A stretch of DNA of 64,000 nt from Adlercreutzia agrestimuris (GCF_943193125.1 NZ_CALPCX010000005.1:1-64000); one strand, 5' to 3'. Counted from the first letter of the stretch, positions 37,319 to 48,183 are shown. Notes: generated by a model not told the origin, from the sequence alone. A program made the numbers and translations.

Positions 37319-39787
37319 TTATACCTGCTTATCTTCTTGTGTCTCTCGTTGGGGTTCTATGGACTCTTCGTCAACAAACTCTGGGATGCTTTCAGCAAAA
37401 GCGCCATCCCCTTCAGCGTTTTTGCTCTCCTGATCAACAGCCTGATACATAATAGGGTATGCATTTTTTGGATCACCAATAAGCCAGATGTGATCCCCTG
37501 CAAAAAGACGCGTGTTTCGCGACGGCTTCATTTTGATGTAAGCGTCATGAACGTGCGCAACAACCAATGAGCCATACCGATTCTTAAAGTCAATTGCTGC
37601 AATAGTTTTGCCCGCATACCACGATCCATCCAGAATCTCAAAACGAAAACATGTAAGATAACTTTTGCCTTCACCCTCATTGAGATATTCATTAAAACTT
37701 TGCGAGGCGTTATCGGCTTCTTCGTCACTGAGCGTCTCTTCTTCAACCATTGATTGGATATAACCATCCACCTCATCTTCGGTGCCCAAAAAGGTCAAGA
37801 CATCTCCTTCACGAATACCTAAATCATCATGAGGATCTGCAATGCGTTTCGTTAAATCTTCTTTTGTCAAACGCGCAAGCGCCTCTCCTGCTATACGCTT
37901 ACCGTCACGCACAATTGAAATAAGATCAAGGTTGTGAGCTATGCCAAAGAGGTAGTCGACAGGGCGAAGCGTGCCACTTTTGCGCTTAAGCGTACGCGAC
38001 GCTTCAACCTCAACAACAAAGAGGTGATCTTCAACCCAATATGCATGATCGTTGTCACCCAATGCCGCCATGCGTTCTTCAAGTATGTTCTCACTTAGGT
38101 TGCCAAAGAAACTTGATTCTAGTTTCAAAAACATAGAGTGCATCGTACGTGAACGGCCAAGCGCCACAACCGCAACAATAGCTGTAATAATAGCAACAGG
38201 TGAAAGCATGGTACGAATGCCTACTGCCGCGTAGGTGACATAAAGAACCGACACAAGCGACACTAAGATGCCAAAGATACTAACTGCAAGCAAAAGCACG
38301 TGATTGCGCTTACTGCGCATCCACAGCACGCCAAATTCACCTTTGCGCGACGTATAAAAGAGATTAGAGATAAACAAACTCACTACCAAAACACACACGC
38401 TACCCAGCAAAACAGAAATTAATGGATGCGGAATAAAGCGCACCAAAAGCGGACGAAGCATGCGTAGCAGTATTTCAACTGACGCCACAGACGAAAAAGC
38501 GATAAGCGCCAATTTGAGAGCCCAAGATCTCAGCATGCTCCCCCACAGACTTGACTCCTCTTCCTCTTCTTGAGTCTTTCGACGTGGACGAAAACGAGCA
38601 AGTACACCCATGTTGAGAACATGAGCCACACCGTGATATACCCGATCAGAATTGCGCACCATAAAAGGCGTAGTAAGTGCCGTCACAACCGAAACAGTTA
38701 CAATGACGGGATACAAGAAACTTGGCGTCACGCCAAGCGTTGATCCAAGAGCGGCAATAATGAATGAAAACTCACCAATTTGACCAAGACTCATGCCGCA
38801 TTTCATGGCCATACGAAGCGACTGCCCTGAAAAGAGCGCACCAAGAGTGCAGAATATCGAACGTCCAAAAATAGTCAGAAGTGCAATAGCAATTACCGCC
38901 GGGGCGTTTTCAACGATAGCCTCCGGTGCTACCAAAGTGCCAACAGAAACAAAGAATACCGCTCCGAATAAATCTTTAATCGGTCTAAAAAGCTCATCAA
39001 TTCGATGCGCCTGAACGGTACCAGCAAGAATCGAACCGCCCAAAAAAGCTCCCAATGCCGAAGAGAAGCCAATTGCCGTTGCAAGCATTACCATCAACAA
39101 ACAAAAAGCAATAGAAGCTACCAGCATAATCTCGTCGGTCAACCATTCTGTAATACGTTTAAGCACCGACGGAACCACAAGCACCGCTAGGGCAAACCAA
39201 ACTACTAAATACAATGCCATTTGACCAATTTGCAGAACGGCATCTGCTCCATCTGAACTTCCTGCTGCAACTGTTGAAAGAATTGCAAGCAAAAATACTG
39301 CAGCAATGTCTTCAATCACGAGCACACCAAAAACTAGTTCTGCAAAACCCGCCTTTTTGACTCCCAGGTCAGTGAATGTTTTTACGATAATTGACGATGA
39401 CGAGATGGCCAGCATACCACCTAAAAATATTGATGTGGTTAACGACCACCCAAAGACAAGCCCAAGACACGTGCCACATATAATCATCAAGGGCATTTCG
39501 GTGGCTGCTGTAACCACTGCTGATTTTCCAACCGTGGTGAGCTTTATTACTGAAAACTCAAGACCCAAACCAAACATTAAAAAGATCACACCAATGTCTG
39601 ACCAAGTTGAAATGGTTGCCGGGTCACCTAAGTCGGGGAAATAAACAAAAGCAGGACCTACGATAAATCCTGCAGCAACATAGCCAATTACTAACGGTAG
39701 CTTGAGTTTCTTACAAACGATCGTAGCTGCAGCGGCAACAGCCAACAGAAGCGCAAGATCCGAGATAAGCTGAGGAAGATGCGTCAT
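37319..39787 (-). CDS. CPA2 (KefB/Na+-H+ type) monovalent cation antiporter with regulatory C-terminus
   Basis: This is a membrane cation/proton exchanger or K+ efflux protein. Residues 5-385 form the 12-helix CPA2 fold, with VIGYVAAGFIVGP, the FLMFGLGLEF signature and LAISSSSIIVKTFTDLG. After an acidic linker (about 400-420) comes a second block of four or five membrane helices (about 425-570), then two small soluble domains resembling RCK_C/TrkA-C (near 640-690 and 740-800). No nucleotide-binding RCK_N domain is seen. The start at 39787 follows GAGAGG. It probably leads antiporter-mtnA-dgt. Confidence 0.85.
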   Translation of the reverse strand: MTHLPQLISDLALLLAVAAAATIVCKKLKLPLVIGYVAAGFIVGPAFVYFPDLGDPATISTWSDIGVIFLMFGLGLEFSVIKLTTVGKSAVVTAATEMPLMIICGTCLGLVFGWSLTTSIFLGGMLAISSSSIIVKTFTDLGVKKAGFAELVFGVLVIEDIAAVFLLAILSTVAAGSSDGADAVLQIGQMALYLVVWFALAVLVVPSVLKRITEWLTDEIMLVASIAFCLLMVMLATAIGFSSALGAFLGGSILAGTVQAHRIDELFRPIKDLFGAVFFVSVGTLVAPEAIVENAPAVIAIALLTIFGRSIFCTLGALFSGQSLRMAMKCGMSLGQIGEFSFIIAALGSTLGVTPSFLYPVIVTVSVVTALTTPFMVRNSDRVYHGVAHVLNMGVLARFRPRRKTQEEEEESSLWGSMLRSWALKLALIAFSSVASVEILLRMLRPLLVRFIPHPLISVLLGSVCVLVVSLFISNLFYTSRKGEFGVLWMRSKRNHVLLLAVSIFGILVSLVSVLYVTYAAVGIRTMLSPVAIITAIVAVVALGRSRTMHSMFLKLESSFFGNLSENILEERMAALGDNDHAYWVEDHLFVVEVEASRTLKRKSGTLRPVDYLFGIAHNLDLISIVRDGKRIAGEALARLTKEDLTKRIADPHDDLGIREGDVLTFLGTEDEVDGYIQSMVEEETLSDEEADNASQSFNEYLNEGEGKSYLTCFRFEILDGSWYAGKTIAAIDFKNRYGSLVVAHVHDAYIKMKPSRNTRLFAGDHIWLIGDPKNAYPIMYQAVDQESKNAEGDGAFAESIPEFVDEESIEPQRETQEDKQV

Positions 39788-39829
39788 GTCTTTGCCTCTC
39801 AAGTATATGTTTTGTCATTTTCGCCTTCG

Positions 39830-39838
39830 ATTGTAACA
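39830..39838 (-). promoter_or_regulatory. Extended -10 promoter of the antiporter gene
   Basis: Minus strand TGTTACAAT, with TACAAT at 39835-39830, 42 nt before the start codon. No clear -35. Confidence 0.45.
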
Positions 39839-39898
39839 GTCCAATCCTCTCGTTATTGACCGCGACGAACATTTTCTTAGCATTTTTTGAACACTTGC

Positions 39899-39932
39899 AC
39901 AAAAAAGCGCGCCATCTAAACGATGACGCGCT
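39899..39932 (-). terminator. Terminator after ppdK
   Basis: Minus strand stem AGCGCGTCATC/GATGGCGCGCT (11 bp with one wobble), five-base loop, then TTTTTTG. It lies 33 nt past the ppdK stop. Confidence 0.82.
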
Positions 39933-39965
39933 CTGAGAAATGCTCTACAAGGATAGGAGTAGAAC

Positions 39966-42683
39966 CTACTTTGCGGCAAGTGCTGCTTGACCAGCTGCCA
40001 AACGAGCGACAGGAACACGATACGGCGAGCAGCTCACATAATCAACGCCACATTCTTGGAAGATGTGAATTGAATCAGGATCGCCACCATGTTCACCACA
40101 TACACCGCAAACCAAATCAGGATTGCCTTCATGGCCTAGCTCAACACCCATCTTTACAAGTTTTGCTACGCCGCTATCAACGGTTGCGAAGGGGTTGTAA
40201 GGCAACAGACGTGCTGAGAGATACTGAGGAATAAACTCTGCCTCAACGTCGTCACGGCTAAAGCCAAACGTGGTTTGAGTGAGGTCGTTGGTACCAAAGC
40301 TAAAGAAGTCAGCATAGTGCGCAATCTCATCTGCGGTAACTGCCGCACGAGGAAGCTCAATCATGGTGCCAACAGGAATATCAAGCTCAACACCTTGCTC
40401 AGCTGCCACCTCAGCAATAACCTCAAGCGCAACTTCACGCAAGGTTGCCAATTCGGGCACAACTGAGACAAGCGGAATCATAATCTCAGGCTTCGGATTC
40501 AAACCACGCTTCTTGAGCTCTGCTGCTGCGGTAGCAATAGCGCGAACCTGCATGCGCGGCAGAATCGGATAAACGATGCCCAAGCGACAACCACGTAGAC
40601 CAAGCATTGGGTTGGCTTCTGCCATAGCGTCAATTTGCTCCATAAGCTTGCGCTTCTCAGCGATAACCGTCTTGTCTCCACCAGCTGCCTCAAGACGTGC
40701 AATCTCAACATCAAGCGCACGCGGGCTCTCCAGGAACTCATGCAGTGGCGGATCAAGCAAACGAACAATAACAGGCAAACCGTCCATGGCCTCAAACATA
40801 CCCAAGAAGTCACCAGTTTGCGCTGCAAGCAGATCGCTTACAGCCTTTTCGCGAACAGCCTCATCCTCGTTCAAGATGAAAGTCTGAATGATTTGCTTGC
40901 GGTCACCTAAGAACATATGCTCAGTACGGCAAAGACCAATACCCTGGGCGCCAAAGCTTCGTGAAAGCGCAGCATCTTCTGGGTTGTCTGCATTAGCACG
41001 TACACCCAAGGTGCGGAACTCATCAGCCCACTCTAAAATAGTATCAAGGTCACCAGTTAGTTCAGGCAAAACTAGATCAACAGCACCCAAAACAACGATA
41101 CCAGACGTACCATCAATAGAGATCATGTCACCCTCTTTGATGACAATGTCTGTACCAGTTACAGTAGCTTGTTTCTTCTCAGCATCAATCTTGAGAGCTT
41201 CAACACCGCATACGCAAGGGGTACCCATACCACGAGCAATAACAGCCGCATGGCTGGTCTTACCACCATGAGAGGTCAAGATACCTTCAGCAGCAATCAT
41301 ACCTGCAAGGTCATCAGGGTTTGTCTCCCAGCGAACCAAAACGCACTTGCGACCAGCTTCAGTAACCGCAACTGCATCAGCCGCCGAAAAGACTACTTCA
41401 CCAACTGCTGCACCCGGGCTTGCATTCAAGCCGCGTGCGAGCACGTCATATTTTGCATCCTTATCAAATTGAGGATGGAGCAGCTGATCAAGTTGATCAG
41501 GGTTAACGCGCATAACTGCCTCTTCTTTGGTGATGAGGCCTTCCTTTTCCATCTCAATTGCAATATGCAAAGCAGCCGCAGCGGTACGCTTACCAACGCG
41601 AGTCTGCAACATCCAAAGCTTGCCCTGCTCGATGGTAAATTCAATATCGCACATGTCACGGAAGTGATTCTCAAGCAACAAGAAAACATCTTCCAGCTCT
41701 TGACCTGCATCTTCCAAGCCGGCAACTTCTTTAAGCTCAGCAATAGGGCTTGTGTTACGAATACCTGCTACAACGTCTTCGCCTTGTGCATTTACCAAAT
41801 AATCGCCATAGAATTCTTTTTCGCCATTAGCAGGATTGCGCGTAAAAGCTACACCTGTTGCGGAAGTTTCGCCTTTGTTGCCAAAGACCATTGATTGAAC
41901 ATTAACTGCAGTACCCAAGTCATCTGCAATCTTTTCACGCTGACGATAAATGACTGCACGCTCATTGTTCCATGAACCAAAAACAGCCTCGATAGCAAGT
42001 TGAAGCTGAACCATTGGATCTTGCGGGAATTGCACTACTCCATCTACAACCAGGTTAGGATATGCTTCAGCAGAAACATTTTCGGTGAAGATTTCTTTAA
42101 ACTCCTCAACGAGCTCCTGCAGATCCTCAGCGGTCAAGTCGGTGTCAGAAGCTACACCACGAGCGTTTTTCATAGCAGTAATGGCATTTTCAAAAAGATC
42201 GCCATCAAGTCCCATAACGACGTTTGAGAACATCTGAATAAAACGACGATACGAGTCCCAAGCAAAGCGGGGGTTTTCCGTTTGCTTAATCAAGCCATGG
42301 ATTGACTGATCATTCAAACCAAGATTCAAAACCGTATCCATCATGCCAGGCATTGACATAGGAGCGCCAGAACGTACTGACACCAAAAGCGGATCTTGCG
42401 CATCGCCAATTTTCTTGCCCATGCGAGTTTCAAGATCTTCACGATACTCAGCAATGGTATCAAGCGCACCCTCAGGCCAGGTGTTACCTGCATTCGCATA
42501 CTCCATACACGTTTGGCACGTGATGGTAAATCCTGGAGGTACGGGCAAACCGATGTTAGCCATTTCTGCTAAGTTTGCGCCTTTGCCACCAAGGATAGCT
42601 TTCATGGAAGTGTTGCCCTCGGTCACGTTGTTGCCTTCGGCATCCTTACCGAATGCGTACACACGCTTAAGAACCTCTGTCAC
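39966..42683 (-). CDS. ppdK: Pyruvate, phosphate dikinase
   Basis: PPDK interconverts pyruvate, ATP and phosphate with phosphoenolpyruvate, AMP and pyrophosphate. The N-terminal ATP-grasp domain has ILGGKGANLAEM and SVRSGAPMSMPGMMDTVLN. The swivelling phosphohistidine domain has ILTSHGGKTSHAAVIARGMG. The C-terminal TIM barrel has GIGLCRTEHMF and ends with CGVCGEHGGDP. The 905-residue length is typical. It starts with GTG at 42683 after AGGAG. Its regulator lies immediately upstream in the same direction. Confidence 0.97.
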   Translation of the reverse strand: MTEVLKRVYAFGKDAEGNNVTEGNTSMKAILGGKGANLAEMANIGLPVPPGFTITCQTCMEYANAGNTWPEGALDTIAEYREDLETRMGKKIGDAQDPLLVSVRSGAPMSMPGMMDTVLNLGLNDQSIHGLIKQTENPRFAWDSYRRFIQMFSNVVMGLDGDLFENAITAMKNARGVASDTDLTAEDLQELVEEFKEIFTENVSAEAYPNLVVDGVVQFPQDPMVQLQLAIEAVFGSWNNERAVIYRQREKIADDLGTAVNVQSMVFGNKGETSATGVAFTRNPANGEKEFYGDYLVNAQGEDVVAGIRNTSPIAELKEVAGLEDAGQELEDVFLLLENHFRDMCDIEFTIEQGKLWMLQTRVGKRTAAAALHIAIEMEKEGLITKEEAVMRVNPDQLDQLLHPQFDKDAKYDVLARGLNASPGAAVGEVVFSAADAVAVTEAGRKCVLVRWETNPDDLAGMIAAEGILTSHGGKTSHAAVIARGMGTPCVCGVEALKIDAEKKQATVTGTDIVIKEGDMISIDGTSGIVVLGAVDLVLPELTGDLDTILEWADEFRTLGVRANADNPEDAALSRSFGAQGIGLCRTEHMFLGDRKQIIQTFILNEDEAVREKAVSDLLAAQTGDFLGMFEAMDGLPVIVRLLDPPLHEFLESPRALDVEIARLEAAGGDKTVIAEKRKLMEQIDAMAEANPMLGLRGCRLGIVYPILPRMQVRAIATAAAELKKRGLNPKPEIMIPLVSVVPELATLREVALEVIAEVAAEQGVELDIPVGTMIELPRAAVTADEIAHYADFFSFGTNDLTQTTFGFSRDDVEAEFIPQYLSARLLPYNPFATVDSGVAKLVKMGVELGHEGNPDLVCGVCGEHGGDPDSIHIFQECGVDYVSCSPYRVPVARLAAGQAALAAK

Positions 42684-42732
42684 CTTTTTCTCCTAACCTG
42701 AATACCCTTAGGTTTCTCGCCTGCTTGCAGGC

Positions 42733-43617
42733 TTATTCATCCACATCACTTGAACGCGGATGGATTTTCTCATAGTAACGCAAAATCTCCTGAGCTGTCT
42801 CCTCGACCGCACGATTTTCGGTGTGCACCACAATGGCACCAAGCTGGCGCATAAGAGCGCGCGCATCTGTAAGATCTTCCGAAATAAATTGCGGATCAGC
42901 ATAGCGCCCCGCTACCGCTCCCGCACGCCCCAACCTGCGTTGGCGAATACCAATCAAAACATCGGGAGTAATCATAAGACCAAAGAGCCTACTGCGCTCA
43001 ACCTCAAACAGCTCAACAGGAGGTTCAGTATCCGGATCAAGCGGGATATTTGCTACTTTGTATCCTTGTTGCGCTAAATAAATAGAGGTAGGTGTCTTCG
43101 ATGATCGCGAAACGCCTAAAAGTACAATATCAGCCTTTGTGAGATCTTGAGGATTGCGTCCATCATCGTGAGCAATGGTAAATTCAATAGCTTCAATGCG
43201 CTTGAAATAATTGCGATCGGCAACATGCATACTGCCAGGTTTGTCAGCAGGCTCAAGACCGGACATCTCAGCAATAGAATGTATGGCGTCAGTCATCAAA
43301 TCAACCGCTATTACATCTTCACGTGATTCCAAAAACTCATGCACCTGATGCGACAAACTGTTGTCCACCAGCGTGTAAAACACCAAGATACGATCTCCAA
43401 TGTTATGAGCCTTATGATAGGCAACATGCGTCTCGACAAATTCTTGCACTTCTTTGAGCGAGCGAACTTTTGGCAGCACCTCAATAGCAGGATTGGTAAC
43501 CCCAAATTGCGCACAAGCTGCTCGGGCAACCGCTTGAGCTGTTAACCCAACTGAATCAGAAATGACATGCACCGTCGGAAGCGGTGTATTGTTCTCTTGG
43601 ATAACAACATCTTTCAT
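42733..43617 (-). CDS. ppsR: PPDK regulatory protein (bifunctional kinase/pyrophosphorylase, DUF299)
   Basis: This family switches PPDK off by ADP-dependent threonine phosphorylation and on by phosphate-dependent dephosphorylation. The N-terminal half has TVHVISDSVGLTAQAVARAA. The nucleotide-binding loop is GVSRSSKTPTSIYLA, and IPLDPDTEPPVELF follows. I start at 43617 (MKDVVIQ), which has GGGGGAG upstream; the longer frame to 43662 would run into the glyS terminator. It sits 49 nt before ppdK, so regulator and target are co-expressed. Confidence 0.93.
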   Translation of the reverse strand: MKDVVIQENNTPLPTVHVISDSVGLTAQAVARAACAQFGVTNPAIEVLPKVRSLKEVQEFVETHVAYHKAHNIGDRILVFYTLVDNSLSHQVHEFLESREDVIAVDLMTDAIHSIAEMSGLEPADKPGSMHVADRNYFKRIEAIEFTIAHDDGRNPQDLTKADIVLLGVSRSSKTPTSIYLAQQGYKVANIPLDPDTEPPVELFEVERSRLFGLMITPDVLIGIRQRRLGRAGAVAGRYADPQFISEDLTDARALMRQLGAIVVHTENRAVEETAQEILRYYEKIHPRSSDVDE

Positions 43618-43636
43618 ACACGACTCCCCCTTACAA

Positions 43637-43670
43637 AATGACCCCTGCATCACGAGATACAAGGGTCATT
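43637..43670 (-). terminator. Terminator or attenuator after glyS
   Basis: Minus strand 15-bp stem AATGACCCTTGTATC/GATGCAGGGGTCATT (two T.G wobbles), TCGT loop, followed by TTTGTAAG. It lies between the glyS stop and the ppsR ribosome site, so it may also lower read-through into ppsR-ppdK. Confidence 0.65.
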
Positions 43671-43678
43671 CAACTGAG

Positions 43679-45769
43679 TTATTTGGACGCTTTCGTCATC
43701 TTTGCAAAGTCAGCAACATGAGCAAATACGGCAACGAAACGATTCAAGAGGCGAAGACGATTGTTTCTCAACGCTTCGTCCTTATCCATGATAAGTACAT
43801 CTTCGAAGAAGGTATCAATGGGTGTGCGAAGTGACGCAAGTGCCTCAAGAGCAGCTGCATAATTATCCTCAGCAAGAGCACGCTCTACAGCAACTGCAGC
43901 CTCGTTAGTAGCTTTATCAAGCGCAAGCTCGTCAACATCCATTAAGCTTGCGTCAACCACATCCCCTAACGTTTGGTCTGCAAGATTGTTGGCACGAGCA
44001 TACGCGGTAGCCAAATCATCAAAGACCTCTGCCGATTGTGTACGAGCAGCTTCCAGCGCACGAGCGCGGGCGATAATAACTGCCGGTTCAACAATTCCCG
44101 TTGCAAGAACAGCCTCAACACTGTCAGGTGAGACGCCGCTGTCGCGCAAGATGACCTTCGTGCGCGTTACAAAGAACTCGATAATTTGATCATAAATTGC
44201 TTGACGATCAAATTCCACTCCACTGGCTTGATAGGTATCAAGGGAAGCATTCACTGCATCTACCAAAGAAACATGCAAGCCCGCCTCTAGCATAGCGATA
44301 ATGCCAATTGCACTCCTTCGCAAAGCAAACGGATCAGATGAGCCAGTCGGACCTTGACCAACAACAAAAAGACCGCAAATGGTATCAAGCTTATCTGCGG
44401 TGGCCACTATGCGACCAACAAGAGATATCGGTAGATCGTCGCCTGCAAAGCGCGGACGATAATGATCAGCAATTGCTTGCGCCACCTGATCAGTCTCACC
44501 AGCAGCTGTTGCATAGTATGAGCCCATGATTCCTTGCACACTCGTAAACTCAACAACAGCATTGGTTACCAAGTCAGCTTTTGCCAAATAAGCAGCACGT
44601 GCCACATCAGCGCTGTCAGCTTCATCAAGTCCGGCATCTTTTGCCAAATGTTCTGCTAAGCCCACCACGCGATCTGTTTTCGCGCGCATGGTGCCAAGGC
44701 TTTCCTGGAAGACCACTTCATCAAGGCGGTCAACATAGGTATCAAGAGCACGCTTTAAATCTTCTTCGTAGAAAAACTTTGCGTCCGACAAGCGTGCACG
44801 CACAACGCGTTCGTTGCCATCAATAATAGTCTCAGCACATTCAGGGTTGCCATTTGAAACTAAAATGAAGTGGTTCGTGAGTTTATGATTGTCATCATAA
44901 AGTGGGAAATAGCGCTGATGCATCAACATGGCATCAACGATAATCTCTTCTGGAACCAAAAGGAACTCTTCGTCAAAAGCACCAACCAAAACAGTGGGAT
45001 ACTCGCAGAGATTCGTGACCTCAAGCAAGGTCTTCTCCGGTAACTCAGCATGGGCATTCCACGTCTTTTCGGCGCATGCCACACCTTCACGAATAGCTTC
45101 TTCACGAGCTTTTTCGCTTGTGAGAACATACGCAGACTCAAGCACAGCAGGAAGATCGGCGGCAGTGGAAACCGTATGAGGACCAGGGGATAAGAAACGA
45201 TGTCCGCAAGTCTCATTAGATGCTACGAGGCCTGCAAATTCAACTGGAATTACCTGCTCATCAAGAAGAGCAACCAACCAACGCACCGGACGCGAGAAAT
45301 ACTCATGAGTACGTCCCCATCGACACGACTTCGGCCAAGAGATTGCACTGATAATGCTGCTTAACACCTCCGGCAGCAACTCAGCTACATCGCTTGCGGG
45401 CAAAGAGCGCGTAGCAAAAACATATTCAACATCGCCCTCAAAACGACGTTCAAGAGCATCAACACCTACGCCTTTACCACGTGCAAAGCCCTCAGCAGCT
45501 TTTGTTGGTTTACCATCTGAATCAAAGGCAATAGCAACAGAAGGTCCGCGGAACACTTCATCAAGAGCCTCAGTAGTATCGGCAACATCGCTTACCATAA
45601 CGATGAGACGACGCGGCGTCGTCAAAACCGTAATCTCTCCATGCGGGATACGGGCACTCTCAAGAGCTTGCTCGGTAATTTGCGGCAGTGCAAGGGTTGC
45701 TTTATGAAGATCAAATGCAGGGATCTCTTCAGTTCCAATCTCAAAGGTCAAGGTATGCAGCTTAGTCAT
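43679..45769 (-). CDS. glyS: Glycyl-tRNA synthetase beta subunit
   Basis: The beta subunit carries the tRNA-binding modules of the tetrameric bacterial GlyRS. The N-terminal [11 protein letters not shown] motif, [20 protein letters not shown] and the HD-like domain ([16 protein letters not shown]) are visible, with a C-terminal anticodon-binding region. The start at 45769 has GGGGGC upstream and overlaps glyQ by eight bases. Many high-GC Actinobacteria use the single-chain enzyme, so the alpha/beta form is worth noting. Confidence 0.95.
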   Translation of the reverse strand: MTKLHTLTFEIGTEEIPAFDLHKATLALPQITEQALESARIPHGEITVLTTPRRLIVMVSDVADTTEALDEVFRGPSVAIAFDSDGKPTKAAEGFARGKGVGVDALERRFEGDVEYVFATRSLPASDVAELLPEVLSSIISAISWPKSCRWGRTHEYFSRPVRWLVALLDEQVIPVEFAGLVASNETCGHRFLSPGPHTVSTAADLPAVLESAYVLTSEKAREEAIREGVACAEKTWNAHAELPEKTLLEVTNLCEYPTVLVGAFDEEFLLVPEEIIVDAMLMHQRYFPLYDDNHKLTNHFILVSNGNPECAETIIDGNERVVRARLSDAKFFYEEDLKRALDTYVDRLDEVVFQESLGTMRAKTDRVVGLAEHLAKDAGLDEADSADVARAAYLAKADLVTNAVVEFTSVQGIMGSYYATAAGETDQVAQAIADHYRPRFAGDDLPISLVGRIVATADKLDTICGLFVVGQGPTGSSDPFALRRSAIGIIAMLEAGLHVSLVDAVNASLDTYQASGVEFDRQAIYDQIIEFFVTRTKVILRDSGVSPDSVEAVLATGIVEPAVIIARARALEAARTQSAEVFDDLATAYARANNLADQTLGDVVDASLMDVDELALDKATNEAAVAVERALAEDNYAAALEALASLRTPIDTFFEDVLIMDKDEALRNNRLRLLNRFVAVFAHVADFAKMTKASK

Positions 45770-46712
45770 TGTCTGCCCCCTTTCCCTCATCACTTGCAGG
45801 CTTCAGCCCAACCACGTGCTCCATATAGCTTGCACAGCATGCTTTTGCCAGCGTGCGAACGCGCAAGATATAGGCCATACGCTCAGTGGCGCTAATAACA
45901 CCACGCGCATCAAGCAAGTTGAATGCATGGCAGCATTTCAAAACGCTATCATATGCCGGAAGCGGAAGACCTGCCTCAAGGGTACGCATACATTCTGCTT
46001 CACGGTCATTGAATTCCTGGAATAAGAAATTCGTATCGGCAATTTCGAAATTGAATTTTGAATACTGGCGTTCGTTTTCTTGATATACATCACCGTAGGT
46101 GAATACCACGCCATCCTTACCGCGGCTCCACACGATATCAAACATAGAGTCAACGCCTTGAATGTACATAGTCAAACGCTCGAGACCATAGGCAATCTCA
46201 ACTGGAACAGGATCACACTCAAAACCGCCCACTTGCTGGAAGTAGGTAAACTGCGTTACTTCCATACCGTCAATCCAGACTTCCCAGCCCAGACCCCAAG
46301 CACCAAGTGTTGGACTCTCCCAGTCATCTTCAACAAAGCGCACATCATGAGCATCGACATCAATACCGATAGCACGCAAACTACCCAAATACAGATCTTG
46401 GATATTGTCCGGTGAGGGTTTCATCAGCACCTGGAATTGATAGTAAAACTGGGTGCGATTCGGGTTTTCGCCATAGCGACCATCGGTTGGACGACGACAT
46501 CCCTGCACATACGCGGTTCTCCACGTATCAGGACCAAGCGAACGAAGGGTTGTTGCAGGAGCATTCGTACCAGCTCCAACTTCGTTGTCGTAGGGCTGCA
46601 AAATAACACAGCCTGCATCAGCCCAATAACGCTGCAAGTTCATGATAACGTCTTGAAATGTTGGTGCATCCGCAGCTGCTTTCGATACACCCATCTCAAT
46701 CTCTTGGGTCAT
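45762..46712 (-). CDS. glyQ: Glycyl-tRNA synthetase alpha subunit
   Basis: GlyQ is the class II catalytic subunit that activates glycine. Motifs include [46 protein letters not shown] and [19 protein letters not shown]. The 316-residue length is slightly longer than usual because of the C-terminal tail. GGAGAGGT precedes the ATG. It overlaps glyS and follows lepB after 32 nt. Confidence 0.96.
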   Translation of the reverse strand: MTQEIEMGVSKAAADAPTFQDVIMNLQRYWADAGCVILQPYDNEVGAGTNAPATTLRSLGPDTWRTAYVQGCRRPTDGRYGENPNRTQFYYQFQVLMKPSPDNIQDLYLGSLRAIGIDVDAHDVRFVEDDWESPTLGAWGLGWEVWIDGMEVTQFTYFQQVGGFECDPVPVEIAYGLERLTMYIQGVDSMFDIVWSRGKDGVVFTYGDVYQENERQYSKFNFEIADTNFLFQEFNDREAECMRTLEAGLPLPAYDSVLKCCHAFNLLDARGVISATERMAYILRVRTLAKACCASYMEHVVGLKPASDEGKGADND

Positions 46713-46744
46713 ACCTCTCCAATCTTAAAACTCAAAACCACACA

Positions 46745-47314
46745 TTAATGTTCAAGTAAACCGAAATTATCCAAGGGCCAGTAAACCAAAACCGCCAATC
46801 CCGTCACAGACGAAACCGGCACAGCGCCAAACTTCCGAGAGTCTTGCGAGTTTGTGCGGTTATCCCCCATTACCCATATTTCGCCTTCAGGTACAGTATA
46901 GGGATAACTCACACCTCCAGGGATAGTATAGCTTGGCTTACCATCGGTATACGGTTCATCAAGCGGAACTCCGTCAACATAAACCAAGCCATCTTCATCG
47001 TTGATGTCAACGGTTTGCCCTCCCGTAGCAATGCAGCGCTTGATAAGAATTCTACCCGGTATTTCAGTGTCATGAAATGTAACAATGTCGCCGTAATCTG
47101 GTTCGCGGAAATAATACGTTACCTTTTCTGAAAACACCATGTCGCCTGTCATGATGGTTTCTTCCATAGAACCAGAAGGGATTTCGTAGGCTTGGAACAC
47201 ATAAGTTCTCAGTGCCCATGCCAAAACCAGCACGAATGCCAGCATGCATATCAAACTCAAGAATGTCCGAAGTGGGTTTCTTCTTCTTTGATTAGCGTGT
47301 TGACCTGCATCCAT
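46745..47314 (-). CDS. lepB: Signal peptidase I
   Basis: LepB removes signal peptides from exported proteins at the outer face of the membrane. One N-terminal membrane anchor (residues 16-36) is followed by the catalytic Ser49 in IPSGSMEETI and Lys92 in RILIKRCIA, and the GDNRTNSQDSRKFG box near the end. Length is 189 aa. AGGGGAGG lies somewhat far (about 13 nt) before the ATG. It sits downstream of trmD. Confidence 0.95.
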   Translation of the reverse strand: MDAGQHANQRRRNPLRTFLSLICMLAFVLVLAWALRTYVFQAYEIPSGSMEETIMTGDMVFSEKVTYYFREPDYGDIVTFHDTEIPGRILIKRCIATGGQTVDINDEDGLVYVDGVPLDEPYTDGKPSYTIPGGVSYPYTVPEGEIWVMGDNRTNSQDSRKFGAVPVSSVTGLAVLVYWPLDNFGLLEH

Positions 47315-47387
47315 TGATATACGAAGTCCTCCCCTACACTTTGCGAATATATCTTGAAAACATGATACCGCGTTTTATGTAGCCACT

Positions 47388-48128
47388 TTATAGATCGGTC
47401 AAACTCTGCAAAAAATCACGATCGTTGGCCGAAAGCTCAACACCGGCAAGTAAATCGGGGCGAAACTGAGCAGTTCGTGCTAAAGATTGCTCATACCTCC
47501 ATCGATCAATATGCGCATGGTTGCCCGAAAGCAAAACATCAGGAACGTCCATGCCACGGTAGCTTGCAGGTCGAGTATATTGCGGATACTCCAAAAGCCC
47601 ATTTACAAAGCTTTCGCTTTCTGCGCCATCTACAGCCCCCAAAACGCCATCAAGCTTGCGAACCACAGCATCAATAACCACCATGGATGCTAATTCGCCA
47701 CTCGTGAGCACATAATCCCCCAGCGACAAAACATAGTCAGCAAGCGAATAAGCGCGCTCATCAATACCTTCGTAGTGCCCACAGATAAAAAGCAAATGTT
47801 CATAAGTGGCAAGCTCTTGGACGCATGCTTCATCAAATTGACGTCCGCACGGGCTTAAAAAAATGACAGTTGGCTGAGGCAAAGACGCCGCCATTGACTG
47901 CTTTACGATGTCATCATATGCCTCGAAAATTGGCTCGCACTTCATAACAAGCCCGTTTCCACCACCATAGGGATCATCGTCGGTTGTGCGATGCCGATCA
48001 TGCGTCCAGTCACGCAAATCATGCGCACGAAAATCCAAGATCCCCTTCTCTTGGGCAATGCGCATCATAGAAGTTCCCATGACAGAGTCATACATATGCG
48101 GAAACGTTGAAAGCGTTTCAATAATCAT
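47388..48128 (-). CDS. trmD: tRNA (guanine(37)-N1)-methyltransferase
   Basis: TrmD methylates G37 next to the anticodon and prevents +1 frameshifting. The SPOUT knot is clear: TTDDDPYGGGNGLVMK, FICGHYEGIDERAY, SLGDYVLTSGELA and the end region PQYTRPASYRGMDVPDVLLSGNHA-type sequence. The length (246 aa) is standard. AAGGGG precedes the ATG. It follows rimM in the rpsP-khpA-rimM-trmD order. Confidence 0.96.
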   Translation of the reverse strand: MIIETLSTFPHMYDSVMGTSMMRIAQEKGILDFRAHDLRDWTHDRHRTTDDDPYGGGNGLVMKCEPIFEAYDDIVKQSMAASLPQPTVIFLSPCGRQFDEACVQELATYEHLLFICGHYEGIDERAYSLADYVLSLGDYVLTSGELASMVVIDAVVRKLDGVLGAVDGAESESFVNGLLEYPQYTRPASYRGMDVPDVLLSGNHAHIDRWRYEQSLARTAQFRPDLLAGVELSANDRDFLQSLTDL

Positions 48129-48183
48129 CTTGTACCCCTTGGGAATAGACAGAACACAACCGCGAAGCTATGAAAAGCATGAA

